From: Fistulifera solaris
Lineage: Eukaryota; Bacillariophyta; Bacillariophyceae; Naviculales; Stauroneidaceae
DNA length: 64,000 bases
NCBI GenBank assembly: GCA_030295235.1
Contig: AP026131.1
Location: forward strand, 1,054,001 to 1,118,000
Reading direction: 5' to 3'
Shown in pieces: positions 23,381 through 33,111 of the stretch. A program made the translations under genes and the position numbers. The notes under the pieces are model-generated. The model was not told the origin of the DNA. It saw only the letters and a list, made by a program, of their open reading frames with translations, and did not search any database. Position 1 is the first letter of the stretch, and the number at the start of each line of letters is the position of its first letter.

Positions 23381-23506
23381 TATTCATCGTCATTTTTTTC
23401 GAATGAAACCGATCTTATTCGTGACTTAAAGCCTTCCGCCAGTGTTGAAAAAGGTCAGCTACAATCAGGTCTATAGTAAAATGTACACTTCCTAGTAATA
23501 GCAACA

Positions 23507-23514
23507 TGACGTCA
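23507..23514. promoter_or_regulatory. Palindromic TGACGTCA (CRE-type) site in a divergent promoter
   Basis: A perfect 8-bp TGACGTCA lies between the unknown minus gene and the FAD monooxygenase, 178 bp upstream of the latter's ATG. The motif is the consensus bZIP CRE; use here is inferred. Confidence 0.35.
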
Positions 23515-23691
23515 TCATTCTCAGACACCCTACAGGTATAAAGTAATTTTTCTGTCTTAGCGGCACCGCCGGATGCATGAAAAAAGCAAATAATGAGAAA
23601 CAAAGACGATGCAATAGAAATACTCCGTAATGCAGAGCAAAATCGGATAAAGATCTTTCAATCAGTAATATATTATATATTATAATTGTAA

Positions 23692-25449
23692 ATGACATCC
23701 AAGAAGATTTTGAGAGGTCAAAAGCTGATATTGTGGAGTTCCACCTGGGCCCTGCTGTCTGCTGTAGCCGCCGAGGCCTTCTCGGCATTGGCTTCTTCGT
23801 CTTCAACCGCACCTACTTCGGTGATTGTTGTCGGAGGAGGACCCATCGGCCTTGCTACGGCGATTACTCTTTCTCGGCCTCCTCATTCCTGTCAAGTGAC
23901 TGTGTTGGAACGTCAAGAAGGGAATGGGCAAGCTTTATATGATCCGACACGATCCTATCTGTACAACGTCAATCCTCGAGGCTTACTGTGGTTTGATCGG
24001 CATTTGAAGACTACGAATTACCCAAATTCGACCGAGATCGATGACCAGCTGTTTCTCCGACTCACACAGAAAGGATCGGCTACAACACAAGGAATGGGAA
24101 ATATTATGGTCGTTCCCGCCGATCCCAACGTCCCGCTGCCCGCTCCTCGTCCGGTGACACTCGGTACGGGCAACGTTACCGTATCCATGAAACGCAGTTA
24201 CTGGATTCCGCGTCATCAAATGGTAGAGATACTGCAAGAAGAATGTCACCGACACAATGTGACGCTGTTGCACGGAAAGCAATTTCAGTCTCTGTCCGCG
24301 AACGAAACGGCCGTCACGGTTTCTTGTGCGGATGGAAGTGAGTACACAGCGTCCCTGGTCGTGGCCGCCGACGGATACGAATCCCCCGTACGCGAGTATC
24401 TCCGGCAATGCAATAGCCAGGACTGGTGCGCCGCACCCCAATGGAAGGTTCGACGCTACCTATCACCGGCGACCGGAGTGAAACTCAAAGCCTTGCAATT
24501 TCCTCCCAATTTTACCATTCCCAATGGGACGGAATCGGTCGTCACGGATTCGGAAGGTATTTATGTTGTTCGTGGAACCAAAGATGGATCACGTACGCGA
24601 TTGGGTTTGGGTTTCCTTCCGGTCAAAGACCCGAATTTGGTGCGTCCGGCCAACACCAACACCCGCCCCGATCACCTCATTTGGTCCATCAAGGACGGAC
24701 CTTCCATGAAACAGTACTTTCAGGAGAATTTTCCTCGTTTCGAGTGGGACAACTATGTGTCGGAGGAGGAATGGGAACGGTTCTCGCAAGCCAAAGGTAC
24801 CAGTTTTCCGTTTTGTCAATATTCCACGGGAGCCGCTGTATGGTCTGCGTCAGGAAATGCCGGCGTCGTGCTCGTGGGAGATGCTTGCCATGCCTTTCCG
24901 CCCGACATTGGTCAAGGAATCAACGCTGGATTACAAGATATTGTAGCCCTGGACCAATCGCTACGAGGCGAAGACATAAATACTCGGGTGGTGGAAACTT
25001 CCGTTCAAAATAGTACTCCGATCACGGCCCCAACCCTGTCGTCCGCACTGGCCGCGTACCGGAAAAACCGCGTCGCCGAACACCGAGCACTCATTCGCCT
25101 AGCTCGATTCGGAGCGCCTTATCAATACCGTCAACCATGGCTGCGTGATCGTATCGGTCGATTTTTGTGGACTCTGAATGTTGCTCTCCGAATCATGTTA
25201 AGCAAGTTGCTTCCATCCATATGCCCACCTCCCGCTGTTCTCTTGACCAACCAAAGACCCGATCTGACTTTTCGTCAAGTCATGAGACGTGCCGATACGT
25301 TGACGTTGGTTTTGCAGATACTTGTTCTGCAATTACTCGGTCTTCGCTTGGGCCTACTCAAGGCGAAATGGCTGTTGTCGAGTTGGATCTCTACTTCTGC
25401 TTTTTACGCGGCGTCACTGCTGGTGCGAAACACGAAAAAGGCTGCGTAA
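23692..25449 (+). CDS. FAD-dependent monooxygenase with plastid-type presequence
   Basis: One exon, 585 residues. The N-terminus is a signal peptide (LILWSSTWALLSAVAAEAF) followed at once by Phe and Ser/Ala-rich residues, the pattern of diatom plastid targeting. The Rossmann motif VVGGGPIGLATAITL is near residue 45, an Arg after the second strand (VLERQEG) fits FAD ribose binding, and the class-A monooxygenase signature VLVGDACHAFPPDIGQGINA is near residue 400. Kynurenine 3-monooxygenase and phenol/aromatic hydroxylases share this layout, but the substrate cannot be told. The C-terminal ~100 residues hold two hydrophobic stretches (LVLQILVLQLLGLRLGLL and a following one) that may anchor it in a membrane. 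No frame breaks. Confidence 0.82.
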   Translation: MTSKKILRGQKLILWSSTWALLSAVAAEAFSALASSSSTAPTSVIVVGGGPIGLATAITLSRPPHSCQVTVLERQEGNGQALYDPTRSYLYNVNPRGLLWFDRHLKTTNYPNSTEIDDQLFLRLTQKGSATTQGMGNIMVVPADPNVPLPAPRPVTLGTGNVTVSMKRSYWIPRHQMVEILQEECHRHNVTLLHGKQFQSLSANETAVTVSCADGSEYTASLVVAADGYESPVREYLRQCNSQDWCAAPQWKVRRYLSPATGVKLKALQFPPNFTIPNGTESVVTDSEGIYVVRGTKDGSRTRLGLGFLPVKDPNLVRPANTNTRPDHLIWSIKDGPSMKQYFQENFPRFEWDNYVSEEEWERFSQAKGTSFPFCQYSTGAAVWSASGNAGVVLVGDACHAFPPDIGQGINAGLQDIVALDQSLRGEDINTRVVETSVQNSTPITAPTLSSALAAYRKNRVAEHRALIRLARFGAPYQYRQPWLRDRIGRFLWTLNVALRIMLSKLLPSICPPPAVLLTNQRPDLTFRQVMRRADTLTLVLQILVLQLLGLRLGLLKAKWLLSSWISTSAFYAASLLVRNTKKAA

Positions 25450-25578
25450 CACTACATCCAGCCAGCTTATGTGCGTACAAGTTATAATTCTCAAAGATCA
25501 CGCAATCGACATTCGATTCGTATCAAAAGATACTAATAATATGTGTAAGTTAGAACTCATGCTAAAGGTGCAATACAT

Positions 25579-26320
25579 TTACTTCTTTCGTTGATAAGGA
25601 CCCGCCGTGCGCACGTTTGCCATGACCTTGGCCGCGTTCTGCGCAATCTTGTCAAAGTCTCCCGCCGCAATGGCGGCTTGATCAAAGAGAGGAGCAACCA
25701 ATCCGACCGAGGCGGCTCCATTCTTCAAAAAAATCGGCCGCATTGTCCAAATCCACTCCGGACGTCGGGTTGATACTCAAGAAGGGCAAAGCCGATGACA
25801 CGGCCTTGACCCACATGGGACCTCCGGCGACTCCGGGAAACAATTTCTGCAAAGGCGCACCGTGACGGTACGCACTGACGAGTTCCGTCGGCGTTTGACA
25901 TCCGGGCACACAGACAATGTTGCGTTCCTTGCACCACTGAATGACATCCGGGAGCATGACGGGCGTAATAATAAACTCACTTCCCGCATCCATGGCGGCT
26001 TCGGCATCCGCAATCGTCAAAATAGTCCCACAACCGATCATGACCTTGCCGTCGTACTTTTTGCGAAAATCGGCCAAATGATCCAAACAGTTGGGCGTCG
26101 TGAGAGTGAATTCGCAAATTTCAAAGCCACCGTCAATGGCAGCTTGCATGGCTTTCGGACAGGCTTCCGAAGTGGCCGTGCGGAGAACGGCGCAAGCACG
26201 GATTTGGGCAAATTTGTCGAGGACAGCTTCGTAGTTCTCGACGGATTGCATGCGGTCGGTCGAAAGCAAGCGAACGTGCTGGTTGCTGCGGAGCAAAGTC
26301 TTGGATAGTCGGAGGGCCAT
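25579..26320 (-). CDS. EDA: 2-keto-3-deoxy-6-phosphogluconate (KDPG) aldolase, mitochondrial-type
   Basis: Read from 26320. A basic, Ser/Leu-rich presequence (MALRLSKTLLRSNQHVRLLS) suits mitochondrial import. The TIM-barrel core shows ICEFTLTTPN with the catalytic Glu, MIGCGTILT, FIITPVMLPDVI, VPGCQTPTE and LQKLFPG, whose Lys forms the Schiff base in this family. The Entner-Doudoroff enzyme splits KDPG into pyruvate and glyceraldehyde-3-phosphate; an ED route has been described in Phaeodactylum mitochondria. The frame breaks at the A run 25727-25733 (an early stop follows). One base fewer gives ADFLKNGAASVGLVAPLFDQ and carries on to a stop at 25579-25581 with the family's usual length. A TGACGTCA site lies ~185 bp upstream. 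Confidence 0.9.
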
Positions 26321-26504
26321 GTTGTTGTTACTTGTAGTGAAAGAGGGTCAGGAAGATACTATAGTTACTTTCAACGCAACACACTTTTGAGAAAAAGGAT
26401 GTTGTGAGAAAACAAAGTCAAGAGAAGAAAAAATTTCTCGAGGAATGACTTCAACAAGACTACGATTGGATGGATGTCAATCTTTACGTAGAATTTTCTT
26501 TGGG

Positions 26505-26512
26505 TGACGTCA
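26505..26512. promoter_or_regulatory. TGACGTCA (CRE-type) site upstream of KDPG aldolase
   Basis: A perfect CRE palindrome 185 bp upstream of the EDA start codon. Functional use is inferred from motif and position only. Confidence 0.3.
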
Positions 26513-26779
26513 TCCAGACATTACCGGAGCGCCACGTTGCGCGCCCCACGAAAATGCAAACAGTCCCGAAGAATACAGAGTTCGATTTCAGTCAGGTGAA
26601 AGATGTCACGCTGATCACTTTTCTATATCAACAAGAGACAATCAATCTTGGGTCTGTTTGCCACAAACGTCAATGTAACTTTCATTCAAAATAAATCTTG
26701 AGTTATAAAAAACTCTAATCGACATTATTAGGAACTAAAACGTAAAATTCACGAAAGATGCAATGCTTTGAATGTCTAC

Positions 26780-27265
26780 AGGAACGATACGTGGACCTGG
26801 TGGGAAATTTATCGATTCAGAGGTACCCGGATATTGTGAATTTCGACCTCATCCAATTATTGGGTCTACAGCGCTCGGATGTCAACATAACATTGACCGA
26901 CGTAGTTGATACGTACCATGGTACAATCAGTGTCATAGGTTTGAAGACAACAGCAAATGAAACGAGTGATGCAGCGCGTCGAATCTCTACGTGCTTTTCA
27001 CGTAGACCTCGTAGGGAAATTGATCGACTGTGGGGAACCCGGAGTTGACACACTCGATCGACACCAGGTTTCACGTTTCACGTCTGTTTGCGACGAACGT
27101 CATTAGGACGCTCACCAGCATGAAGTATATGCTTGTATTCAAATGATAAATGACATCAATAGCAATTCGAAAACGTAAAATCGCGAATCGAATTTCTACG
27201 TGAAACTCACGTAGACCTGGTAAGGAAATTATTTATCGACGTAGGGGAACCCGGAGTTGTAATTT
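26780..27265 (+). repeat. Degenerate tandem repeat, about 210-bp period, three copies
   Basis: The core GTAGACCTGGTnnGGAAATT...ATCGA...GGGGAACCCGGAGTTG appears near 26790-26831 (most diverged), 27001-27048 and 27210-27260, so successive cores are about 210 bp apart. Flanking words such as AAAACGTAAAAT and ACGTCATTAGGA also recur. Copies 2 and 3 begin with a hairpin (26986-27006, 27195-27215). Confidence 0.7.
27195..27215. repeat. Hairpin TCTACGTG-n5-CACGTAGA
   Basis: An 8-bp perfect stem with a 5-nt loop; the same stem with a different loop occurs at 26986-27006. The stem is kept while the loop differs (AAACT against CTTTT). Confidence 0.7.
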
Positions 27266-27392
27266 CTCAACACTCAACGGCTTTTGTCGCGCATGGCATC
27301 ATAAAAACGAAAAAAGAACTTGCGCACATTGACAACAACAACAAGAAGGAACGGACAATCTACGCACAGCATCGCCCTATTATTAAAATATT

Positions 27393-28979
27393 ATGAAATC
27401 TTCAATAAACTGTTCCTGGATCACATTGTTACTAGTACGAATACTGCCGTCGTGTTGGGGCGGCATACCCGCACCTGCCGAATTCTTTGCGGATCAGCGG
27501 ATCGATCATCTTGACACCACGAATCACCAGCGATGGACGCAACGCTACTATGTGTGGGAAGATTCCTTTCAGGGTCCGGGAAGTCCTATTTTTCTAATAC
27601 TGGGCGGAGAAGGAGAGATCACACCCGAAAAAGGATTGTTGTATCCCGCCGTCACACATTATATGGCTCCGTATTTGGGCGCCTTTGTGTTGCAACCGGA
27701 ACATCGGTTTTATGGAGTGTCACAGCCGATCACGCGCGAAGAAATCGAACAACGATCTCGGAACGAACAGCGCGACCCGCGCATTGATTTATTGACGACT
27801 GAACAGGCGTTGATGGATGCCATTCGTTTGTTGCATCATGTGCAAGATCGTTTGGGGTGCAGTCGACAACCAGACGACCCGACGTATTGTCCCGTCATTG
27901 CGGTCGGTGGATCGTATCCAGGTTTCATGAGTGCTATGGCGCGAATGCGCTTTCCGGAATCAATCGATATGGCGTATGCAGCATCGGCTCCGATGCTCTT
28001 TTATGCGCAACAAGTGCCCTCCCCAGCGTATTATCAGCATATTACGCATGTTGCGGAACAAGCCCTGCCCGGTTGTGCCGCGGCGGTCCAAACGACACTA
28101 TCAAATGTTCAAATGTTTTATCAGCATCAAAACTTTCGCAGTACATCTCATCTCATTGGAATTTGTCCCGGCACGATACCCAGCTACATTCAGGATTCGA
28201 AAACATTTCTCGAAGAAGTCAATATGATGGTTGCTTACATCTTTGCAAACCACAATATGGGCTATTATCCTCCCTCGAATACCACAGACCTCTATCAGTC
28301 CTGTTCGGCGTTCATGTCGAAGGAAGACACCGAACACATGTCGATCTCCAGTTCCTTGTATCGTCTTCAACAATTTCTCGTCCAATCACTCGCCGGGCCG
28401 ATCAATCAATGCGTCGATATGCGCGATCAGTTGTCCAGTGGACCCCGTGCGACCATTACGGGCGGTGACTGGAGCGGGGATGGCACCGGAGCGGCGGCCG
28501 ATAGTTGGGATTTTCAAACATGTACTCTGTTGGTCGAACGCATCAGTTTCGAGGGTAGCATGTTCCCCGATCGACCGTGGTCGTTGGAATGGCTGCAAGA
28601 ACACTGTGCGCGGCGGTTTGTGGGAGTCACGCCTCGACCCACTGAATTGTTTGAAAAGTGGCAATGGTTGGATTTCAATCAAACTTCGCGGATACTCTTT
28701 ACCAATGGCTTGTTGGATGGCTGGTCGGTTTCAGGAATTCTTGACAATGTTTCGAACGATATTCTCGTCATTAACTTTACCACTGGAGCACACCACAGTG
28801 AACTGTCGGGTCACATTCCGGATCCACAGTATGACACACCCGAAATATTAGATGGACTGAAACGGATTCGTCACATTCTGGCGGGATGGTTAGACGATAG
28901 GTGGCGCGATTTTGCCAAGAGCGTGGATGCTGCGAGTAGGTATCAGGGGATCGAAATTGCTTTAATTGGAGTAGAATAG
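27393..28979 (+). CDS. Secreted S28-family serine carboxypeptidase (prolylcarboxypeptidase-like)
   Basis: One exon, 528 residues. An N-terminal hydrophobic segment (SWITLLLVRILPSCWGG) looks like a signal peptide. The alpha/beta-hydrolase fold of S28 peptidases is visible: RYYVWEDSFQGPGSPIFLIL, LQPEHRFYG, the nucleophile elbow VGGSYPGFMSA, an Asp in FTNGLLDGWSVSG, and the catalytic His in TTGAHHSEL. These enzymes remove residues after a Pro; in lysosomes, vacuoles or outside the cell. Several N-glycosylation sequons (NTT, NQT, NFT) fit passage through the ER. No frame breaks. Confidence 0.88.
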   Translation: MKSSINCSWITLLLVRILPSCWGGIPAPAEFFADQRIDHLDTTNHQRWTQRYYVWEDSFQGPGSPIFLILGGEGEITPEKGLLYPAVTHYMAPYLGAFVLQPEHRFYGVSQPITREEIEQRSRNEQRDPRIDLLTTEQALMDAIRLLHHVQDRLGCSRQPDDPTYCPVIAVGGSYPGFMSAMARMRFPESIDMAYAASAPMLFYAQQVPSPAYYQHITHVAEQALPGCAAAVQTTLSNVQMFYQHQNFRSTSHLIGICPGTIPSYIQDSKTFLEEVNMMVAYIFANHNMGYYPPSNTTDLYQSCSAFMSKEDTEHMSISSSLYRLQQFLVQSLAGPINQCVDMRDQLSSGPRATITGGDWSGDGTGAAADSWDFQTCTLLVERISFEGSMFPDRPWSLEWLQEHCARRFVGVTPRPTELFEKWQWLDFNQTSRILFTNGLLDGWSVSGILDNVSNDILVINFTTGAHHSELSGHIPDPQYDTPEILDGLKRIRHILAGWLDDRWRDFAKSVDAASRYQGIEIALIGVE

Positions 28980-29032
28980 TGTATACCACAAACACACTGA
29001 ACTATAAATAGCAAATATCATAAAATAAAGCT

Positions 29033-30630
29033 TCATTTCGCCAACGGCCCCGCAAACACATTCAAGACACCCGGTATAACTTGTGCCTGAACGGGACCGT
29101 CTTCAATCACTTCTCCATCCAAGTCATTGTAGGATCCTTGCGGCTCGAGTCGATAGGCGGTACAGGCAACGTACTCGGCGCCTTCTACCTCAATGTGCTT
29201 TCCAGTATCCAGACCAAGGAGTACGCGGGTAGCGCGAAATCGTGACATTGGCTTGCGAAGAATAAAAACACGAATTACACCGTCTTGCAAGCGACTGTGG
29301 GGGGAATTCATACTCCCCGTCTGTATCATAAAAATGCGAATAAGAAAACAGAAAAAAGATGCGAAATAACGCGTGCAAGGGCAAAAAGTCTGAATTATTG
29401 AGCACGGCGTATCAGATTGGACGTACCGCCGCGTGACTGACATGGGAAGCCCAAAACAGGATGAAATCATCCTCCATGACAGTCCAACTTTCGGGAACAG
29501 GATCATTTAAAGACGAAGGAAGAACAGGCTTGGGGTCATTCGTGTAGGAAAAACGACCACGATAATGTCGCATACGAAGAATGCACCATGCACCCCATAC
29601 ATCAAAGCGCGATTCACCGAGGCAACGAATGCATTCTGAATCAATATCAATATCGGCAATGTTCCCCCACGCGAATGTCAAGAACGAAGTATATGTATTC
29701 TTGCGTGTCGTGTAAGTGGAGATATCCGTCGCCGTCACATGCCCTTTGCAAATGAGAAAGGTCTCTTGCAGCGGCCCGACCACTTCCCTGACTGGCGTAG
29801 GTAATCGTTTTCGTAAAGCCATTGGCCGACCCACAACCAATCGCTCCCAAACGCAGTTTCGCCAAGGTCGCCATGGCATCGTCTCGGCGCATGACACCAT
29901 TCAAAAATTCATGAATCGTCCCATCCCCGCCCATAAGAATAACCGCATCGTAATCATCCAAAGTTTTATCATTCCCCACCACTTTGGTTTCTCCAATTTG
30001 CATCGCATGCTGGGCATGGGTCGTAACAACCATGTCGCTTTCGATGCCCGCCTGGAGAAGCATGGGTTGTACGACGGTTTCGGCGATGTTCCGCGCGTTA
30101 CGTTTCGGTCCCGATCGAGGATTGACGAGAATGAGATATCGCAATGGAGAAGCTGGCCGACCGGTCACATAATGTTGCAGGACGGCGGCCACCCGAGAGA
30201 CGGCTTGCAAATCTTCCGCCGGTGCCACCACAAAACGATGGTACCGCGCGACTCGAGGCTGGGGATGTTTTGAAGAAGATGATGTTGCGAGTCCCCAGCG
30301 TTGCATCCACGTGAGAGGTTCTTGTTGCGGATAACAGTAAAGGGTGAGGACGGCCGATCCTTGTGTATCGACAGGTTCAGGACTCGTCGGTTCATTTGTC
30401 TCATACTTTTTCTCGTTTGCATTCTTGAGCACAATTTCGACTTGTACACCAATACAGTCGTTCAAATTAATGACTTCTAGTACTCGTTGCGATGATTCGG
30501 AGGAAACAATGGAAAGCTGATTGTTGCCGTCGTAACGAAGAGAGCAAAACACCGAGGACGATTTCCATTCCGGCGGTGTGAACAGTTTGATGTTGGCGGA
30601 TTCCTCTGGCCACGCGGGTAAATTTGACAT
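29033..30630 (-). CDS. Sphingosine kinase / diacylglycerol kinase-type lipid kinase (LCB4/5-like)
   Basis: Read from 30630. The first ~170 residues are an unclear N-terminal domain (a PH-like fold is possible). The DAGK catalytic domain follows: RYLILVNPRSGPKRNARNI, VILMGGDGTIHEFLNGV (the GGDGT nucleotide loop) and GAIGCGSANGFTK, then WGNIADIDIDSECIRCLGES of the sphingosine-kinase C-terminal half. A 106-nt intron (29321-29426, phase 0) precedes the last exon, which contains SRLQDGVIRVFIL and LDGEVIEDGPVQAQVIPG. The frame breaks at the T run 29808-29811; one base fewer joins the motifs. Predicted to phosphorylate long-chain bases at membranes. Confidence 0.87.
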
Positions 30631-31339
30631 GACTTTTTTGTTGATTCAAATACTTTGCGAGTGTATTGGATGCGAAGAACGAAAGATAAATGGAGAAAGG
30701 AAGTACAAGTATGTCATTGTCTGCGCATTGTTATTGCAACGAAAAAATTGCATGCAAGCAAAATAATGCCGAGTACCGGACGTAGTGTCTTTTGATTTTA
30801 CTGTTATCCAAAGTGTAGGTTCTAAGAAAGTACGACTGAGTCAAATTATCCGAGGCAGATGCTACTGTACCTCTAAACACCGCTCGTTAACCTAGCTTGT
30901 CAAGCTGCACTTGTCGTTTTTACAATAACATTTATTTTAGAGTCTCTAGTCTACTCTAGCATTGGTTTAATTAAATCGATGGCTTGTGGGTACGGTAGTT
31001 GTCTGCGGAATCGACTATAAACCCAAAGTGTATATTACTTTTTTCACGACTGCAATATTTCAGTCACGATTCACGATGAGAAACTAAAGGGATTGCTTGG
31101 ATCGAAACAATGGAAATATGCTGCTCTACTCCGCTGAAATTAACGTGATTGCGTTGAATTTGCTTCTCATCCCTCGGATCCGCGCGCTGGTATTGAGCAC
31201 ATTGACTTTTCAGCAGGGAAGAATGGCAGAAACGATATTCCCGGAATTTGCCCAACTACTACACGTAGTTGTTCATTCACGCTCAAGCATCTTTCGCAAG
31301 TTTCATTCTTTTACCCACCCATACCCCCATTCGTGAAAT
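30631..31339. other. Intergenic, no gene seen
   Basis: AT-rich spacer between the 5' end of the lipid kinase and the 3' end of the first glycosyltransferase. Short ORFs at 31064-31336 have no recognisable character. Confidence 0.5.
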
Positions 31340-32596
31340 TCACGGCTCATTCTGCCTCCACCCCGCATCGCTCAACAATACGCGTGCCACATCTTCCGAT
31401 TGCCACTTCACAAAGGCATCTACCCAGTTCGTCATACTTTCGTCAGCGACCGGCTCACCCTTTCCGCGACCCAGTCGTCGTTCCCACTCGCTGTCATTTC
31501 GAAAACGAGGATCCCATTGTGCCGCGAATTTATATGCCTCGTAGCTTCCCAAGTAATGATTCAGTAAAAGAGGAGATGTAGCGACTGGCCAAGGACCTTG
31601 GCAAAGAGGTCTACCCAAGGGATTGTGTACACTCATCCATTTCTCGAAAATATTCTCCCGATTAGCCAGCACAGTTGTTGGTAAATGACTTAAATGAATG
31701 ATTCCCTTTCCTGTCTGCTGAGCACGAGTTTTGCGGTAGCGATAATTCAACGTCTCCAAAGGAAAGGAACGAATCCAGGATGAATCATCCCTGTTTTGAC
31801 GGTCGCGTTCTGCTGTTGCAGTGTTCCACGGAATAAAATAAAGACGAACAAACAACCAGCAGCTCGCATTCGGTAACCACCGTATCTTTGACGTGTTTTG
31901 ATGATTGAGAAAATAGGAAATGTGCCCTGGACGCGTCGTGTCGTAACCCTTTACAATATCCGTATTGATGCGAAGGTATTCGTCGACGTCGTGGTGAATG
32001 ACACGCGATACATTCTTAGCCGCCAGAGTTAATGTGCATTGTTGCATGAAATAGACTTGTCGATGTTCGTGAATCAATCGTTCAATGGGCTTGTCAGAGG
32101 GGTTTTGACGTTTTACAACTTCCGTCCAGTTGGCCGGCAAATAGTCGTCTTCTTCCCACTCTATAATGTCTATGACATCTTTCCATCGATGTAGCAAGTC
32201 AGTAGCGCGCTGTGTACTCTTGGGATCGTACGCTATTACCAGAGTGCGCAAGGGCAAGGCAAAATAGTGATAGGCGATCCATTCGGTCAGGCGATGGTTC
32301 TGATTCAAGACGAGCGCACATGCCCCAAAGGATTCCTGCGGTGTAAAGGGTGGGGTCTGGATGGTGTTTGATAGATTTGAGTGCTCATCTATTGTATGTC
32401 GTAGCTGCCGCTGTGAAATGGCAAATTCTTCTTTTGTAAAGATTGAACTGTTTTCGTCCACCCCGGCATGATTGACCCTGATGGCAATTAAGATATTCGT
32501 CAAACACAGAAACATAGTCACCAAAGTGGCCAAAGGCTTCAAAGGAGCTGTGGATCGTGTCACAAACGGGCTGCAAATCATTTTACCGACATACAC
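31340..32596 (-). CDS. GT92-like (DUF23) glycosyltransferase, type II membrane protein, copy A
   Basis: One exon, 418 residues. A single N-terminal membrane anchor (LATLVTMFLCLTNILIAI) precedes a luminal domain. The order of motifs fits family 92: FGACALVLNQNHRLTEWIAYHYF, TLVIAYDPKSTQRATDLLHRW, and VSRVIHHDVDEYL with the DxD-like DVDE. Later conserved segments are KGIIHLSHLPTTVL, KWMSVHNPLGRPL and LNHYLGSYEAY. GT92 enzymes transfer sugars, often galactose, in the Golgi; the acceptor is unknown. ATG 32581 is an alternative start. Tandem with a close paralogue at 33.1-34.4 kb on the same strand. Confidence 0.82.
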   Translation of the reverse strand: MYVGKMICSPFVTRSTAPLKPLATLVTMFLCLTNILIAIRVNHAGVDENSSIFTKEEFAISQRQLRHTIDEHSNLSNTIQTPPFTPQESFGACALVLNQNHRLTEWIAYHYFALPLRTLVIAYDPKSTQRATDLLHRWKDVIDIIEWEEDDYLPANWTEVVKRQNPSDKPIERLIHEHRQVYFMQQCTLTLAAKNVSRVIHHDVDEYLRINTDIVKGYDTTRPGHISYFLNHQNTSKIRWLPNASCWLFVRLYFIPWNTATAERDRQNRDDSSWIRSFPLETLNYRYRKTRAQQTGKGIIHLSHLPTTVLANRENIFEKWMSVHNPLGRPLCQGPWPVATSPLLLNHYLGSYEAYKFAAQWDPRFRNDSEWERRLGRGKGEPVADESMTNWVDAFVKWQSEDVARVLLSDAGWRQNEP

Positions 32597-33111
32597 AGCT
32601 TGTTAATAAGTGCGGCGTCCAAGGTGATGATGCTGTTCGCTTGAAGTTGCGATCAGCAAAGCCGAAGGAACAGAAAGAAAACCGACACACGATTTACTCC
32701 AAGCCGACCTTATATGAAACAAGTTGTTGTCTTTGGAAGGGCAGCAACAAAAATGAATCATCATCGTTGATAAGGTGAAGGAGGAAATGGGGTGAGTTTT
32801 TCGTTTTGTCATCATCGTCATCATTTCTCGCCAAAAGAAATTGTGGGCCAAGACTACTATAAATAGAATAGTGCTGAGTACCGAACGCGTTCTCCCGACA
32901 TTCTAAGCAGTGTCACAACGTGAAGAGTATTATCGCCAACCAGAAAAATCTTTTGCTAAGGTTTGCATCGTTGATAAACTAAATCGAGGCATAATTGCTA
33001 ATATTACTTAATGAATTTTGCTTATGAATGCGTAATTGGATAATCGTTTTGTCGAATCTTGAGCAGCAACTATGGAAAATTGGGACCCCTTGTTTTAAAA
33101 GAAACGTTTGA
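32597..33111. other. Spacer between the tandem glycosyltransferases
   Basis: About 0.5 kb, no ORF supported; holds the promoter of copy A and the 3' end of copy B. Confidence 0.5.
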
